The translations under genes and the position numbers were made by a program. A stretch of 64,000 bases of DNA from Halobiforma lacisalsi AJ5 (GTDB lineage: Archaea > Halobacteriota > Halobacteria > Halobacteriales > Natrialbaceae): contig NZ_CP019285.1 of assembly GCF_000226975.2 (NCBI RefSeq), positions 1,116,001-1,180,000 on the forward strand, read 5' to 3'. This document shows, in pieces, positions 43,023 through 52,979 of this stretch. The notes below the pieces were generated by a model. The model saw only the letters and a list, made by a program, of their open reading frames with translations. It was not told where the DNA came from and searched no databases. Numbering within the stretch: position 1 is the stretch's first letter; each line of letters opens with the position of its first letter.

Positions 43023-44387
43023 ATGGAAGTGTTCGGATCCAGCGGGACGCGGGGCGTCGCCAACGACGAACTGACGCCCGCGTTCGTCCTGCGCGTCGCG
43101 AAAGCGGCAGGGACGGCCTGGGGGGTCGACCGGGTTGCCATCGCGCGAGACACGCGCTACACCGGGCGCATGCTCGCCGACGCGGTCGCGAGCGGCCTGG
43201 CCAGTACGGGTACCGACGTCGATCGCCTCGGGGTCGTCCCCACGCCGGGGGCACAGTTCTACGCGGAACGCGAGGGCGTGCCGGTCATCGTCGTCACGGC
43301 CTCGCACAACCCGCCGCAGTACAACGGCATCAAACTCGTCGGCAGCGACGGGGTCGAACTCGCCGTCTCCGACCTCGAGCGCATCGAGGAGGCGCTGCTC
43401 GCGGAGAGCTACGCCGACGCGCCCTGGGACGAGACGGGCCGCGTCCGCGAGGTCGAGGGCGTCACCGCCGACTACGTCGACGCCCTGCTCGCGGCCGTCG
43501 ACCGGGAGACGATCGCCGACGCCGACCTGACGGTCGCGCTCGATCCCGGCCACGGCGCCGGCGCGCTCACGAGCCCGGAGTTCTTCCGCGAACTCGGCTG
43601 TCGCGTCGTCACCGTCAACGGCCAGCCCGACGGCCACTTCCCCGGACGCGACCCCGAACCCGTCCCCGAGAACCTCGAGGATCTGGGACGACTGGTCCGG
43701 GCCACCGACGCGGACGTCGGCATCGCCCACGACGGCGACGCCGACCGCGCGATCTTCTTCGACGAGAACGGCGAGTACGTCGAGGGCGACGCCACCCTCG
43801 CCGCCCTCGCCGCCGCGGAACTCGAGGAGGGCGATACCACGGTATCGGCGGTCAACGTCTCCCAGCGGCTCGTCGACGTCGTCGACGACGTCGGTGCCGA
43901 CCTCGAGTTGACGCCGATCGGCTCGACGAACATCATCACGCGGATCGAGGAACTCGAGGCCAACGGCCGGCGGGTCCCGATCGCGGGCGAGGGCAACGGC
44001 GGGATCTTCTTCCCCGGGTACCGGCTCTCGCGGGACGGGGCGTTCACCGCCGCCCGGTTCCTCGAACTCGTCGCGGAACGCCCGGTCAGCGAGATCGCCG
44101 CGCCGTACGACGACTACGCCAACGTCCGGCGCAACATCGAGTACGAGTCGACGGCCGAACGCGACGCGATGCTCGACGCCGCGGCCAACCACGCCCATTC
44201 GGCCGACGCCGACCTCAACACGCGCGACGGCTACCGCCTGGACTACGGCGACGCGTGGGTGCTTGCCCGTCCCTCCGGTACCGAACCGCTCGTCCGGATC
44301 TACGCCGAGGCTCGCGACGTCGACCGCGCGAACGGGCTGGCCGAGGAGATGTACGAGACGCTGCTCGACGCGAGAGACGAGGCCTGA
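43023..44387 (+). CDS. glmM: Phosphohexose mutase, GlmM type
   Basis: 454 aa, four-domain alpha-D-phosphohexomutase. The phosphoserine loop is TASHNPPQYNGIKL with S94. The metal loop DGDADRAIFF, the sugar-specificity loop (GEGNGGIFF) and the phosphate-binding RPSGTEPLVRIY complete the active site. GEGNGG is typical of enzymes acting on glucosamine phosphate, so conversion of GlcN-6-P to GlcN-1-P for UDP-GlcNAc is favoured; phosphomannomutase activity remains possible. Confidence 0.87.
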   Translation: MEVFGSSGTRGVANDELTPAFVLRVAKAAGTAWGVDRVAIARDTRYTGRMLADAVASGLASTGTDVDRLGVVPTPGAQFYAEREGVPVIVVTASHNPPQYNGIKLVGSDGVELAVSDLERIEEALLAESYADAPWDETGRVREVEGVTADYVDALLAAVDRETIADADLTVALDPGHGAGALTSPEFFRELGCRVVTVNGQPDGHFPGRDPEPVPENLEDLGRLVRATDADVGIAHDGDADRAIFFDENGEYVEGDATLAALAAAELEEGDTTVSAVNVSQRLVDVVDDVGADLELTPIGSTNIITRIEELEANGRRVPIAGEGNGGIFFPGYRLSRDGAFTAARFLELVAERPVSEIAAPYDDYANVRRNIEYESTAERDAMLDAAANHAHSADADLNTRDGYRLDYGDAWVLARPSGTEPLVRIYAEARDVDRANGLAEEMYETLLDARDEA

Positions 44388-44399
44388 GTTTCGACTCCG

Positions 44400-44407
44400 T
44401 TCTTTTT
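44400..44407 (+). terminator. Oligo-T terminator after glmM
   Basis: T-rich run ttcttttt starting 13 bp after the stop codon. Confidence 0.45.
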
Positions 44408-44428
44408 CCGACGGCGAGCGGCATCGGT

Positions 44429-44938
44429 TCAGGACCGGAGCCGCTCGCCGTACCGTGCCCCCAACCGCTCGGTCGCCAGCAACAGCCGGTGTGCAGCGAG
44501 CAGCACCGCCACGGCGAGGACGATCAACGCACCCTCGAGGACCGTCGAGAGCAGTCCCAGCGAGACGATCAGCGTCGTCGCGCAGGCCGGCGGGTGGCGG
44601 GTGTCGGTCGCGAGCATCCCGCCGGCGGTCAGCGTCGTCGCCACCACGCCGCTGGCCGCGAGTCGGAGCCCCGCGAGCGAGCCGGGAGCGGTCGTCGCCG
44701 TCATCGCGAGTCCCGGTGCGAGCAGGTGGTAGGCGGCGAGTCCGGCGACGACGCCGATCGCGTGGCCGCCGAGCACCCGCCGGGGCGAGGTCGCGTCGCT
44801 GTCCTGGAACATGGCGAGTACGAACGCGGACGGGCCGAGGCTGGGGAAGAGCATCGGGAGCCCCGACAGCCACGCCACGACGGCCGTCGTCGAGAGCAGG
44901 AGGCCGGTGTGTAGCGTCGTCCCCGTCCGGTCGTCCAT
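44429..44938 (-). CDS. HPP family membrane protein
   Basis: 169 aa from the ATG at 44938; the preceding nine codons are dismissed. Four to five helices with the HPP-type segments FPSLGPSAFVLAMF and TRHPPACATTLIVSLG, the latter carrying the His-Pro-Pro that names the family. Members are integral membrane proteins, some linked to nitrite transport in chloroplasts and bacteria; the role here is unknown. Last gene of a possible minus-strand run after hisI, the coiled-coil protein and UspA (82-bp gap). Confidence 0.82.
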   Translation of the reverse strand: MDDRTGTTLHTGLLLSTTAVVAWLSGLPMLFPSLGPSAFVLAMFQDSDATSPRRVLGGHAIGVVAGLAAYHLLAPGLAMTATTAPGSLAGLRLAASGVVATTLTAGGMLATDTRHPPACATTLIVSLGLLSTVLEGALIVLAVAVLLAAHRLLLATERLGARYGERLRS

Positions 44939-45020
44939 GCCCGTCCGTTGCCCGCTCGAGCCCAAAACCCCGGCGCTTCGTCCTCCTGTGGCGCCGGAAC
45001 TTCACTCGAGGGGACGAGCA

Positions 45021-45437
45021 TTACGGAACGATCGTCACGGGAATCGACGCCCGGCGGGTCACCGCCTCCGCGACGCTGCCGAGCAACACGCGCGAGACGC
45101 CCGACCGACCCTCGCTGCCCATGACGATCGCGTCGGCGTCTCCCTCCCGGGCGTGCTCGAGGACGGCGTCGGCTGGGGTTCCCTCGACGACCGCCGTCTC
45201 CACGTCCCCGCCGTGGCCGCGAGCGGCGGCGAGGTCGCGGACGTCGGCGAAGAAGTCGGGTTCGTCCTCGCGGCCGCCCGCGTCGGGGATCGCCGGCCCG
45301 CCGCCGTAGGCCGCCTCGAGGTCGTCGACCGCGTGGACGACCGTGATCTCGGCGTCCGGAAAGACCTCGAGCGCGTGCTCGAGGGCGCGCCGAGCGGTTT
45401 CGGAGTCGTCCATCGGGACGAGTAGGTGTCTGGACAT
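45021..45437 (-). CDS. UspA-type universal stress protein
   Basis: 138 aa from the ATG at 45437. It starts RHLLVPMDDSETARRAL and carries a complete ATP motif, GSEGRSGVSRVLLGSV. ATP binding is expected, in contrast to the copy at 21848. It lies 61 bp after the DUF7118-like gene on the same strand. Confidence 0.92.
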   Translation of the reverse strand: MSRHLLVPMDDSETARRALEHALEVFPDAEITVVHAVDDLEAAYGGGPAIPDAGGREDEPDFFADVRDLAAARGHGGDVETAVVEGTPADAVLEHAREGDADAIVMGSEGRSGVSRVLLGSVAEAVTRRASIPVTIVP

Positions 45438-45498
45438 GGCGGGTCGTTGGCGGGCCGGGTAAAAATGGTCGGGGACTCGAGACGGACGGGACCGCGAC

Positions 45499-46674
45499 TC
45501 AGATCGGATCTTCGACCTCGAGGGCGGCCTCCAGCCGCCGGCGCTCCTCACGCAAGGCCTCGAGTTCCTCCGCAACGCGGCCGTCGGCGACCCGCTCGCG
45601 TTCCTCGGCCGAGAGCTGTGCGACGGCCTCGGCGGCGGTCTGGAGCCGGTCGTAGTCGGGGTCGGCCGTTAGCCGACGAACCTCCCGCAGGCGCGCGACG
45701 GTCTCCTCGTCGGCGACGCGGTCGACGAACGGCCGGTACTCCCGCGCCCGACGCCGGAGTTCGCCGGCGGGGCCGGGCGGCCACTCGATCGTCAGCGGGG
45801 CGGCGTCGATCCCGTCGAGGAAGGTCCGCTGGGTCGCAACCCGTCGTTTGAGTACGTCCGCATCCGCGACGTAGTGGTCCAGTTTCGACCGCGAGTACTC
45901 GGCGTACTCGAGCAGTTCCGGGATCGTGTGCTTCCCGTCGGGGCTGTCCGCGACGTACTCTCGGAGGTCCGCTGGCGGCAGTTCGTAGCCGACGAAGGGG
46001 TACCACCGGCTGCGATCGAGGAGTTCGAAGACCTCGCGAGCCGACGCCTCGAGTCGATAGGACCCGAACCGGTCGCGAATCGCCTCGTTGTACGCCTCGA
46101 TCGGCTCCCGCAACCGCTCGACGGGCGCGTCCAGGTCCGCGTCCGCGAGCTCGAGCAGCCGCTCGCGGTCGGCGATCTCGTCGCCGAGTTCCCGGCGTCG
46201 ACGCGCCGCGGCCGTGCGAGCGTCGGCGATCCGTTCGCGGGCGTCCTCCCGGTCCCCCAGGAGTTCGTCGTACCGGGCCGCCGGCTCGAGGGCTGCGTGG
46301 GCGTTCTCGAAGTCCGACTCGCTGAGCCGGCGCTTGTCGATGGCGTCTAAGGCGTCCTCGAAGGCGTCCCGGTTCCGGAGGTCGTCCGGCAGGTTCTCGA
46401 CGAGCGTCGCGAACTGCCCCTCGAGTTCGACGTAGGCCTTGAAGTTCTCCCGGCCGGTTCCCGTCGCCCGATCGACGTAGGACTCGAGGAGGTCGGTCGC
46501 CGAGCGGTAGGCGTCGGCGACCCGTTCGACGGTTTCCTCCCCCTCGTCGTCGATCCGGTCCTGGATCCGCTCGTACCGGTCGCGGGCGGCCTCGAGGGCC
46601 TCGAGCGGGGTGGTGCCGTTGTCGACTGCGGAACCGGCCCTCGAATCGCCGCGGCTACGGGCGCGTTCGCTCAT
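45499..46674 (-). CDS. Helical coiled-coil protein (DUF7118-like)
   Basis: 391 aa, strongly charged, nearly all helical, without signal or membrane segments. Several coiled-coil stretches (about 20-60, 145-185, 330-385) flank a middle part with aromatic residues ([20 protein letters not shown]). I recall haloarchaeal homologues under DUF7118; function unknown. Its ATG overlaps the hisI stop codon (46671-46674), so the two are translationally coupled. Confidence 0.75.
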   Translation of the reverse strand: MSERARSRGDSRAGSAVDNGTTPLEALEAARDRYERIQDRIDDEGEETVERVADAYRSATDLLESYVDRATGTGRENFKAYVELEGQFATLVENLPDDLRNRDAFEDALDAIDKRRLSESDFENAHAALEPAARYDELLGDREDARERIADARTAAARRRRELGDEIADRERLLELADADLDAPVERLREPIEAYNEAIRDRFGSYRLEASAREVFELLDRSRWYPFVGYELPPADLREYVADSPDGKHTIPELLEYAEYSRSKLDHYVADADVLKRRVATQRTFLDGIDAAPLTIEWPPGPAGELRRRAREYRPFVDRVADEETVARLREVRRLTADPDYDRLQTAAEAVAQLSAEERERVADGRVAEELEALREERRRLEAALEVEDPI

Positions 46675-47051
46675 TCGTTGTCGTCGTCGTACACCGCGTC
46701 GGGATCGAACACCTGCTCGCCGACGTTCTCACCCTCGATCGTCCGGTAGAAACACGACCGGTGGCCGGTGTGACACGCGCCGCCTTCCTGGTCGACGAGA
46801 TAGAGGAGGGTGTCGGCGTCGCAGTCGACGCGGATCTCTTCGACCCCCTGGACGTGGCCGCTGGTCGCGCCCTTCTCCCACAGCTCGTCTCGGCTCCGGG
46901 AGTAGTAGTGAGCGCGGCCGGTCTCGCGGGTTCGCTCGAGGGCCTCGGGCGAGACGTAGGCGAGCATGAGCACCTCGCCCGTCTCGGCGTCCTGTGCGAC
47001 GGCGGGGACGAGTCCGTCCTCGCCGAAGTCGACCGCAATGCCGTCGTCCAT
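46671..47051 (-). CDS. hisI: Phosphoribosyl-AMP cyclohydrolase
   Basis: 126 aa, monofunctional HisI, third step of histidine synthesis (opening of the adenine ring of PR-AMP). The metal sites [16 protein letters not shown] and [11 protein letters not shown] are intact, as is the [15 protein letters not shown] helix and [14 protein letters not shown]. The ATG at 47051 gives [13 protein letters not shown]. First gene of a minus-strand run, with a 4-bp overlap to the next. Confidence 0.95.
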   Translation of the reverse strand: MDDGIAVDFGEDGLVPAVAQDAETGEVLMLAYVSPEALERTRETGRAHYYSRSRDELWEKGATSGHVQGVEEIRVDCDADTLLYLVDQEGGACHTGHRSCFYRTIEGENVGEQVFDPDAVYDDDNE

Positions 47052-47233
47052 ACCGAAGCGGTCGGTCGTCGGGGCGATAGGTCTTTTGCCGCCGGCAGGT
47101 CGTTCTCGGGGCCGCGCCGTCGATTCGCGGGCGACTGATCGGCCACTTCGATTTCGATCCCAAAGTCTGGGCGCTCGATAGCTTTCGATACACAGCCGCA
47201 AAAGGGGAAAAGCAGTCCGGCGTAGCTAGTCGT

Positions 47234-47590
47234 ATGACTGACTCGAATCCGCTGCTCCGAACGATCGTCGTCGTACTCCTGGCGGTGCTCGCGATCCCGC
47301 TCGTGATGATGCTCGTCGCGATGCCGTTCGCCGGGGCGATGCACGCCGGCAGCGGTACCGGTACCGGCATGTGGTCCGGCGGGATGGGAACGACCGGCTG
47401 GCTGTGGATGAGCGCGGTCCCGTTGCTCTTGCTCCTCCTGCTGGGCTACGGGGCGATCCGGTTGCTCGGCGGCGACGACGGCGACGCAGCTCTCGAGGAA
47501 CTCCGCCGGGCGTACGCCCGCGGCGACCTTACCGACGAGGAGTACGAGACACGGCGACAGCGTCTCGAGGCGGAGTCCAACGAGCCCTGA
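47234..47590 (+). CDS. SHOCT-domain membrane protein
   Basis: 118 aa. Two hydrophobic helices (about 9-34 and 57-80) lie around a Gly/Met-rich loop (GTGTGMWSGGMGTTG). The C-terminal SHOCT helix pair is ALEELRRAYARGDLTDEEYE. SHOCT is a short oligomerisation domain. Haloarchaea have many of these; function unknown. Confidence 0.82.
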   Translation: MTDSNPLLRTIVVVLLAVLAIPLVMMLVAMPFAGAMHAGSGTGTGMWSGGMGTTGWLWMSAVPLLLLLLLGYGAIRLLGGDDGDAALEELRRAYARGDLTDEEYETRRQRLEAESNEP

Positions 47591-47724
47591 GCCCTGATCG
47601 AGGGCTCTCTCGTCGAATCGGCCTCGAGAGTCGCCCGGGACCGCTCCGAGAGACCGAGTGCTGGACCGAGGGATCCCGATTCGGATGGGCGGCAATTAAG
47701 GGGCGTGCTCGCTACTGGCCGAGT

Positions 47725-47928
47725 ATGGAGGAGTATCTCACCTTTTATTTGAGCGCGCTCGTCTGTGGTGTTCTCGCCGTGGCAACCGTCGAAACGATCG
47801 TCGGCCCGGTTATCTTCGGTAGCATCGCGCTCTGGTGTTTGGTCAGGGGGACCGAACTCAGGCACGGTGAACTCCCCTGGTGGGGCAAGCGTATCCGCGG
47901 GCTGTTCGGCGGCCGAAAGGACTCGTAG
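47725..47928 (+). CDS. Small two-helix membrane protein
   Basis: 67 aa from the ATG at 47725. Two hydrophobic segments (about 4-22 and 25-42) are followed by a basic amphipathic tail (WWGKRIRGLFGGRKDS) likely on the cytoplasmic face. Not recognised. Confidence 0.6.
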   Translation: MEEYLTFYLSALVCGVLAVATVETIVGPVIFGSIALWCLVRGTELRHGELPWWGKRIRGLFGGRKDS

Positions 47929-48006
47929 AATTCCGATCGGGCACCGACGTTCTCACTCAGCGGACAGTCACGAGACGTTATTACTCCGTTCGTGGTGGCG
48001 GCTCGT

Positions 48007-48912
48007 ATGGACCATACCGTGACGCGCCGCGGCGTCGTCGCGCTCGCGGCGGCCGGGCTGGCCGGCTGTCTCGGCAGCGACGACGAGCAGTCCGACGACC
48101 CCGCGGATACCGACGATTCCGCCGACAGCGATACCGATAGCGATCCCGAATCGAACGGCGACGACGCGGGCTCGCTCGAGCCACCGGAACGCGACATCGA
48201 ACCCGACTGGGAGGCTGCCGCCGAGTTCCGGACCTGGCTGCTCGCGGACACCGTCCTCGACGGCAATCGCCGGTTCGACTACACGTCCGTCTTCCCCGAG
48301 GGGACCGAACTCGGGGCGGGATTCCCCGACGCTGTGGGGCTGTCGACCGACACCGTCGACGGCCACCTGATCCAGTCGTACACGCAGGTTTTCTTCGGGA
48401 CGTTCGACCCCGAAGCTGTCCGCGAGGCCGTCAGCGAGGACGCCGAGACCGCCGACGACCTCGAGGTCGTCGACGACTACGAAGGGTACGCGGTCCTCGA
48501 GCAGTCAGTCGGTGGCGACACCCGGCGGCTCGCGGTCGGCCCGGACGCCGTCGTCGTCGGCCGGGATTACGAACGCCGGATCGACGCTCACCGGGGCGAG
48601 TACGAACGGCTCGAGGAAGCCGACTCCGAGTTCACCCACCTGTTCCGGGAACTGCCCCACGACGAGACGATCACCGGCCATTACGGTGCGCCTGCGGCCG
48701 AGGGCGTCGACGTCGACGGTGTCTACCTCTGGGGCGTCTCGAGCGAGTCGCCGACGGCCGACGAGTTGACGTGGAAGTTCGTCTTCGCCCGGGAGGCGGA
48801 CCTGACGGAGGACGCCCTCACGTCGCTCGAAGAAATATCGGCGGACGTCCGCGAGTCGGGAATCGATGGGCGGACGGCGACGGTGGTCGGCGCGCCGCCC
48901 TCGTTCTCCTAG
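48007..48912 (+). CDS. Tat lipoprotein of unknown function
   Basis: 301 aa from the ATG at 48007. TRRGVVALAAAGLAGC gives an export and lipid-anchor signal (C21), then an Asp/Ser-rich linker to about residue 60. A globular domain of about 230 residues with alternating strands and helices follows (FRTWLLADTVLDG, YTQVFFGTFDPEAVREAV, LAVGPDAVVVGRDYERRIDA). No catalytic motif recognised. The stop is 5 bp from the end of the converging serA gene. Confidence 0.75.
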   Translation: MDHTVTRRGVVALAAAGLAGCLGSDDEQSDDPADTDDSADSDTDSDPESNGDDAGSLEPPERDIEPDWEAAAEFRTWLLADTVLDGNRRFDYTSVFPEGTELGAGFPDAVGLSTDTVDGHLIQSYTQVFFGTFDPEAVREAVSEDAETADDLEVVDDYEGYAVLEQSVGGDTRRLAVGPDAVVVGRDYERRIDAHRGEYERLEEADSEFTHLFRELPHDETITGHYGAPAAEGVDVDGVYLWGVSSESPTADELTWKFVFAREADLTEDALTSLEEISADVRESGIDGRTATVVGAPPSFS

Positions 48913-48917
48913 GGCGG

Positions 48918-50504
48918 TCAGGCCTGGCCGTTCAGCGTGATGTAGTTGACGCCGATGATCCGGTCGTCCTCGTTCAACTCCGCTTTGGCCTCGTCGGGGA
49001 CTTCCGTGTCGACGTTGTAGACGGTCAGTGCCTCGCCGCCGTGAGCCTCGCGGGCGTTGAACATCCCCGCGATGTTGACGCCGTGTTCGCCCATGACGCT
49101 GCCAATGAGGCCGATGACGCCGGGTTCGTCGGTGTTCCGGGTGACGACCATCTTCCCGTGGGGAATGGCGTCGACGCGGTAGCCGTCGATCCGGACGATG
49201 CGCGGGTCGTCGCCGGCGAACAGCGTGCCGTCGACCGCGAGTTCCTCCTCGCCGTCGCTGACTGCCACCGAGATCAGGCTCTGGAAGTCCTCGGCCTGTC
49301 GGGTCTTGGACTCGGTGACGTCGACTCCGCGGTCCTCCGCGATCTGGGGCGCGTTGACGGCGTTGACCTGCCACTCGAGCGGTTCGAAGACGCCCTTCAG
49401 GGCGGAGGCGGTGACGAACTCGACGTCCTCGTCGGCGATGTCGCCTTCGTAGGTGATCTCGACTTCCTCGATGCGGCCGTCGAGCAACTGGGCGGCGACC
49501 TTGCCGGCGGTCTCGGCGATCTCGATGTACGGCTCGAGGCGCGGGAACGCGCTCTCGTCGATCGAGGGCGCGTTCAGCGCGTTCGCGACCGGCTCACCCT
49601 CGAAGGCGGCCACCACCTGATCGGCGGTCGAGGTCGCGACGTTCTCCTGGGCGGCCTCCGTCGAGGCGCCGAGGTGGGGCGTGACGATGATGTCGTCGTG
49701 TTCGAGCAACGGCGAGTCTTCGGGCAGGGGTTCCTCGGCGAAGACGTCCAGCGCCGCACCGGCGAGGGTGCCGTCCTCGACTTTCGCCGCGAGGGCGTCC
49801 TCCTGGACGATCCCGCCGCGGCCGACGTTGACGAGGTAGCCGTCCTCGAGCATGTCGAGTTCCTCCTCGCCGATCATGCCCTCGGTCTCGGGAGTCAGCG
49901 GCGTGTGGATCGTGAGGAAGTCGGCGCGGGAAAGACAGTCCTCGAGATCGACGAGTTCGGCGCCGAGGCGGGTGGCCCGTTCCTCGGAGATGTAGGGGTC
50001 GAAGGCGACGATGTCCATCCCGAGCGAGTCGAGTTTCTTCGCCACTTCCTGGCCGACCCGGCCGAGACCGACGACGCCCAGCGTCTTCCCGTCGAGTTCG
50101 GCCCCGAGGTAGTCGCTTTTCGCCCACTCGCCGGCCGTGAGCCTGACGTGGGCCTGTGGGATCGAGCGCGCGACGGCGAAGGTCATCGCGACGGTGTGTT
50201 CGGCCGCCGCGCGGACGTTCCCCTGTGGCGCGTTGGCGACGATGACCCCCTTGTCGGTAGCGGCGTCGATGTCGATGTTGTCGACGCCGATCCCCGCGCG
50301 ACCGACGATGACCAGTTCCTCGGCGGCCTCGAGTACCTCCTCGGTGACTTCGGTGCCCGAGCGGACGATCAGTCCGTGGGCGTCGGATACTGCCTCGAGG
50401 AGGTCCTCGCCCTCGAGTTCGTACCCCGTTTCGACCTCGTGACCGGCGTCTCGCAGGACGTCCAGACCCGCGTCGGCGATCGGGTCCGTAACGAGTACCT
50501 TCAT
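48918..50504 (-). CDS. serA: D-3-phosphoglycerate dehydrogenase, long form
   Basis: 528 aa, first step of serine synthesis: oxidises 3-phosphoglycerate with NAD. The catalytic and NAD domains show VVGLGRVGQEVAKKL (Rossmann), NVGRGGIVQEDAL, DVFAEEPLPEDSPL and the catalytic histidine in TPHLGASTEAAQ. A substrate-like ASB domain (about 320-440) and a C-terminal ACT domain (VTRNTDEPGVIGLIGSV) follow, which in the long form binds serine for feedback control. The ATG at 50504 is standard. serB lies about 2.6 kb away. Confidence 0.95.
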   Translation of the reverse strand: MKVLVTDPIADAGLDVLRDAGHEVETGYELEGEDLLEAVSDAHGLIVRSGTEVTEEVLEAAEELVIVGRAGIGVDNIDIDAATDKGVIVANAPQGNVRAAAEHTVAMTFAVARSIPQAHVRLTAGEWAKSDYLGAELDGKTLGVVGLGRVGQEVAKKLDSLGMDIVAFDPYISEERATRLGAELVDLEDCLSRADFLTIHTPLTPETEGMIGEEELDMLEDGYLVNVGRGGIVQEDALAAKVEDGTLAGAALDVFAEEPLPEDSPLLEHDDIIVTPHLGASTEAAQENVATSTADQVVAAFEGEPVANALNAPSIDESAFPRLEPYIEIAETAGKVAAQLLDGRIEEVEITYEGDIADEDVEFVTASALKGVFEPLEWQVNAVNAPQIAEDRGVDVTESKTRQAEDFQSLISVAVSDGEEELAVDGTLFAGDDPRIVRIDGYRVDAIPHGKMVVTRNTDEPGVIGLIGSVMGEHGVNIAGMFNAREAHGGEALTVYNVDTEVPDEAKAELNEDDRIIGVNYITLNGQA

Positions 50505-50636
50505 GCGCGAGACAATCGAGCGCAGCAGGTAAACCCTTCCGTTGTCGCAGTGACTGGCAAAAACTACCACAACCGTAGCCGTCGTGAGGCCCGCAAGCAC
50601 GAGCGTTCGAATCCGCTCCCGACGTTTCGAGTCGAG

Positions 50637-51566
50637 TCAGAGCGTGATCAGCGCCGCACCGATCACGACCAGCACCGCGCCGCCGACGACGCCCCTGGTC
50701 ACCCGCTCGAGGTCGCGCAACAGCACCGCGGCGAACACGAGCGTAAACAGCGGCGCGGTCGCGACCAGTGGGTCGACCATCGCGATCCGGCCCTCCTCGA
50801 GGCCGAGCGCGGCCATCAGCGAGAGCATCGCTGCGGTCGTCAGGAGGCCGCTCCCGGCGAAGTAGCGGTAGGAGGCGCGGGGCTTCTCGAGGACGTCGCG
50901 GCCGCCGACGGCGGCCACGTAGGCGACGAGCGCGATCAGTCCCGCGGTCTCGTTGATCGTCACGGCCTCGAGCGCCGACAGCGGCGTCTCGAGCATCCCG
51001 TACCGGCGGGCGACGTTCGCGACGGCGAAGGTGACCGCGGCGGCGATCGGCCACAGCAACTCGCGGGGCTGCCACCCCGAGAGGTCGCCGCCCTGCGAGG
51101 CCGTCAGCGAGGCGAGGCCGGCGACGAGGATCACGACGCCGACGCCGGTGACCGGGCCGAGCGGTTCGTTCAGGAACAGCAGCGCGATCAGGGTCGCGAA
51201 CAGCGGGCGCGTGCTCAGGATCGTGCTGTTGAGGCTCGCGCCGACCTTGTCGACGCCGACGAAGATGGTGATTCGGCCCAGCGCAGTGCCGATCACGCCC
51301 GCGAACGCGAAGACGGCAGCCGTCTCGAGAGTCAGGCCCGTAAACGCCGACCGGCCGTAGAGGAGCGCGATGACGAGCCAGTAGATCGACGAGTCGACGA
51401 CCACGACGACAAGCGACGCCTGGACCGAGCCGCCGCCAGCGGCCATCCCGCGCTTGTCGAAGATCGGAGCCAGCCCCCACAGGATCGCCGGGAGCAGGGC
51501 GAGCGCGAGAACTTCGAGGGTCGCGCTCGATTCGATCCCGAGGGCGAGCGCGAGGGGGCCGGTCAT
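50637..51566 (-). CDS. EamA/DMT-family transporter
   Basis: 309 aa with about 10 helices as two EamA repeats (about 20-145 and 165-305), each ending in the typical motif (GVIGTALGRITIFVG, then LFLNEPLGPVTGVGV; second repeat AVLLRDLERVTRGVVGG). Drug/metabolite exporters of this kind move amino acids or related compounds; the substrate is unknown. 132 bp upstream of serA on the same strand. Confidence 0.87.
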   Translation of the reverse strand: MTGPLALALGIESSATLEVLALALLPAILWGLAPIFDKRGMAAGGGSVQASLVVVVVDSSIYWLVIALLYGRSAFTGLTLETAAVFAFAGVIGTALGRITIFVGVDKVGASLNSTILSTRPLFATLIALLFLNEPLGPVTGVGVVILVAGLASLTASQGGDLSGWQPRELLWPIAAAVTFAVANVARRYGMLETPLSALEAVTINETAGLIALVAYVAAVGGRDVLEKPRASYRYFAGSGLLTTAAMLSLMAALGLEEGRIAMVDPLVATAPLFTLVFAAVLLRDLERVTRGVVGGAVLVVIGAALITL

Positions 51567-51855
51567 CGCGGCGGACCACCCGTCGTTCTCCTCCGTCCGG
51601 CGGCTTCGCCGGGCGATCCTCGAAGGCGATGTGGGTGCCAGCGGACCCCCGGTCGGGGCTGCCGGCTAGACGGCCTCGAGGGCGTCGTCGGATCGCGTCG
51701 TCGCGACTCGTCCATCGATCGTCCGAATCTGGGGACGGCACCGGGGAGAACGTTGTGGTTGCGGCGAGTACGCTCGAGTCCAGAGTCCACCCTCGAGTTA
51801 TCACTGAACTGGAACGACGGCTACCGTTATTTACGGCGGGAGCGTACCCTCTCGT

Positions 51856-52305
51856 ATGTACGACCGCATCCTGCTCCCGACGGACGCCGAGAAGGGGACC
51901 GAACAGGCGATCGAACACGCCATCGCCGTCGCGGACCACGCCGATGCGGAACTGCACCTGCTGTACGTCGTCGACAGCGACGTCTACGGCTCCTACACCG
52001 GCGACGAGTACGTTCACGAGTTCGAGGGCCTCGAGTCCGCCCTCGAGCAGGAGGGCGAGGACGCGCTCGAAGCGGCCGCGGAATCGGCCCGGGAGGCCGG
52101 CCTCGAGTCGACGACGGTCGTGCGCCACGGCTCGCCCCACGAGGTGATCATCGACTACGCCGAGGAGGCCGACGTCGACCTGATCGTCATGGGGTCGAAG
52201 GAGCGCTCGGGCGAGTACCGCCGGTTGCTCGGCAGCGTCACCGACCGCGTTGCGCGACTGGCCTCGCGTCCGGTGACGATCGTCAAGACGCCGGTCGAGG
52301 AATAA
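51856..52305 (+). CDS. UspA-type universal stress protein
   Basis: 149 aa. It starts YDRILLPTDAEKGTEQAIEH and ends RPVTIVKTPVEE. The nucleotide motif is GSKERSGEYRRLLGSV, with Glu in place of the second Gly. An acidic central helix (EFEGLESALEQEGEDALE) is present. Converges with the cyclase-family gene (8 bp between ends). Confidence 0.92.
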   Translation: MYDRILLPTDAEKGTEQAIEHAIAVADHADAELHLLYVVDSDVYGSYTGDEYVHEFEGLESALEQEGEDALEAAAESAREAGLESTTVVRHGSPHEVIIDYAEEADVDLIVMGSKERSGEYRRLLGSVTDRVARLASRPVTIVKTPVEE

Positions 52306-52313
52306 CCCTACCA

Positions 52314-52979
52314 CTACTCGAGCGCCGCAACCGCCCGCACCGGCGCGCCGTCGCCCTCCCGCAGCGGCAGTGGAAACGCGTAGAGGGTAAACCGGTCGGG
52401 GAGCCCCGCGAGGTTCGTCAGGTTCTCGAGGACCGGCAGGTCCGCCCCCAGGAGTTCGCGGTGGGCGGGGAAGCCCTCGGGTTCGTCCGCCGGTTCGACG
52501 TCGGTCGACGTGGGCGACGGCGTCGGATCCGGGCTCAGCGTATCGGTCGCCACGCCACAGCCGGCTTCCCTGAGCAGGCTCGCCGCCTCCGGCGCGAGGT
52601 ACGGATGATCGCGGTACGCGTCGGTATTCCAGTGGGCGTCGTGGCCGGTCCGGATCGCCAGCAGGTCCGCCGAGTCGTCGACCTCGAGGGCGTCCACTAT
52701 CGCTTCGGCTCCGATCCGCTCGCGTGGCTCGCATGGCGAGACGTCGACGAACCGGGCGTCGAAGACGTACTCGCCGACGTCGCGGTCCTCGAGCGTGTCG
52801 CCGTCGGGTTCGGTGTGTGCCGGCGCGTCGATGTGGGTCCCGGTGTGGCTCCCACAGTGAAGTTCCCGGACCGCGACGCCGTCCTCCGGGATCGTCGCGG
52901 CCCGCGAGACGTCGACTGCGGGGTCGCCGGGAAACGTCTGCATCCCGGATTCGATCGGCTGCGAGAGGTCGCGGTACAT
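52314..52979 (-). CDS. Cyclase-family metal hydrolase (kynurenine formamidase-like fold)
   Basis: 221 aa. The metal motif SHTGTHIDAPAHTEPDG (HxGTHxDAPxH) is complete, and the N-terminus YRDLSQPIESGMQTFPGDP is typical. The family includes KynB and isatin hydrolase. The substrate cannot be told from sequence, and no tryptophan-degradation gene is adjacent. Confidence 0.87.
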   Translation of the reverse strand: MYRDLSQPIESGMQTFPGDPAVDVSRAATIPEDGVAVRELHCGSHTGTHIDAPAHTEPDGDTLEDRDVGEYVFDARFVDVSPCEPRERIGAEAIVDALEVDDSADLLAIRTGHDAHWNTDAYRDHPYLAPEAASLLREAGCGVATDTLSPDPTPSPTSTDVEPADEPEGFPAHRELLGADLPVLENLTNLAGLPDRFTLYAFPLPLREGDGAPVRAVAALE

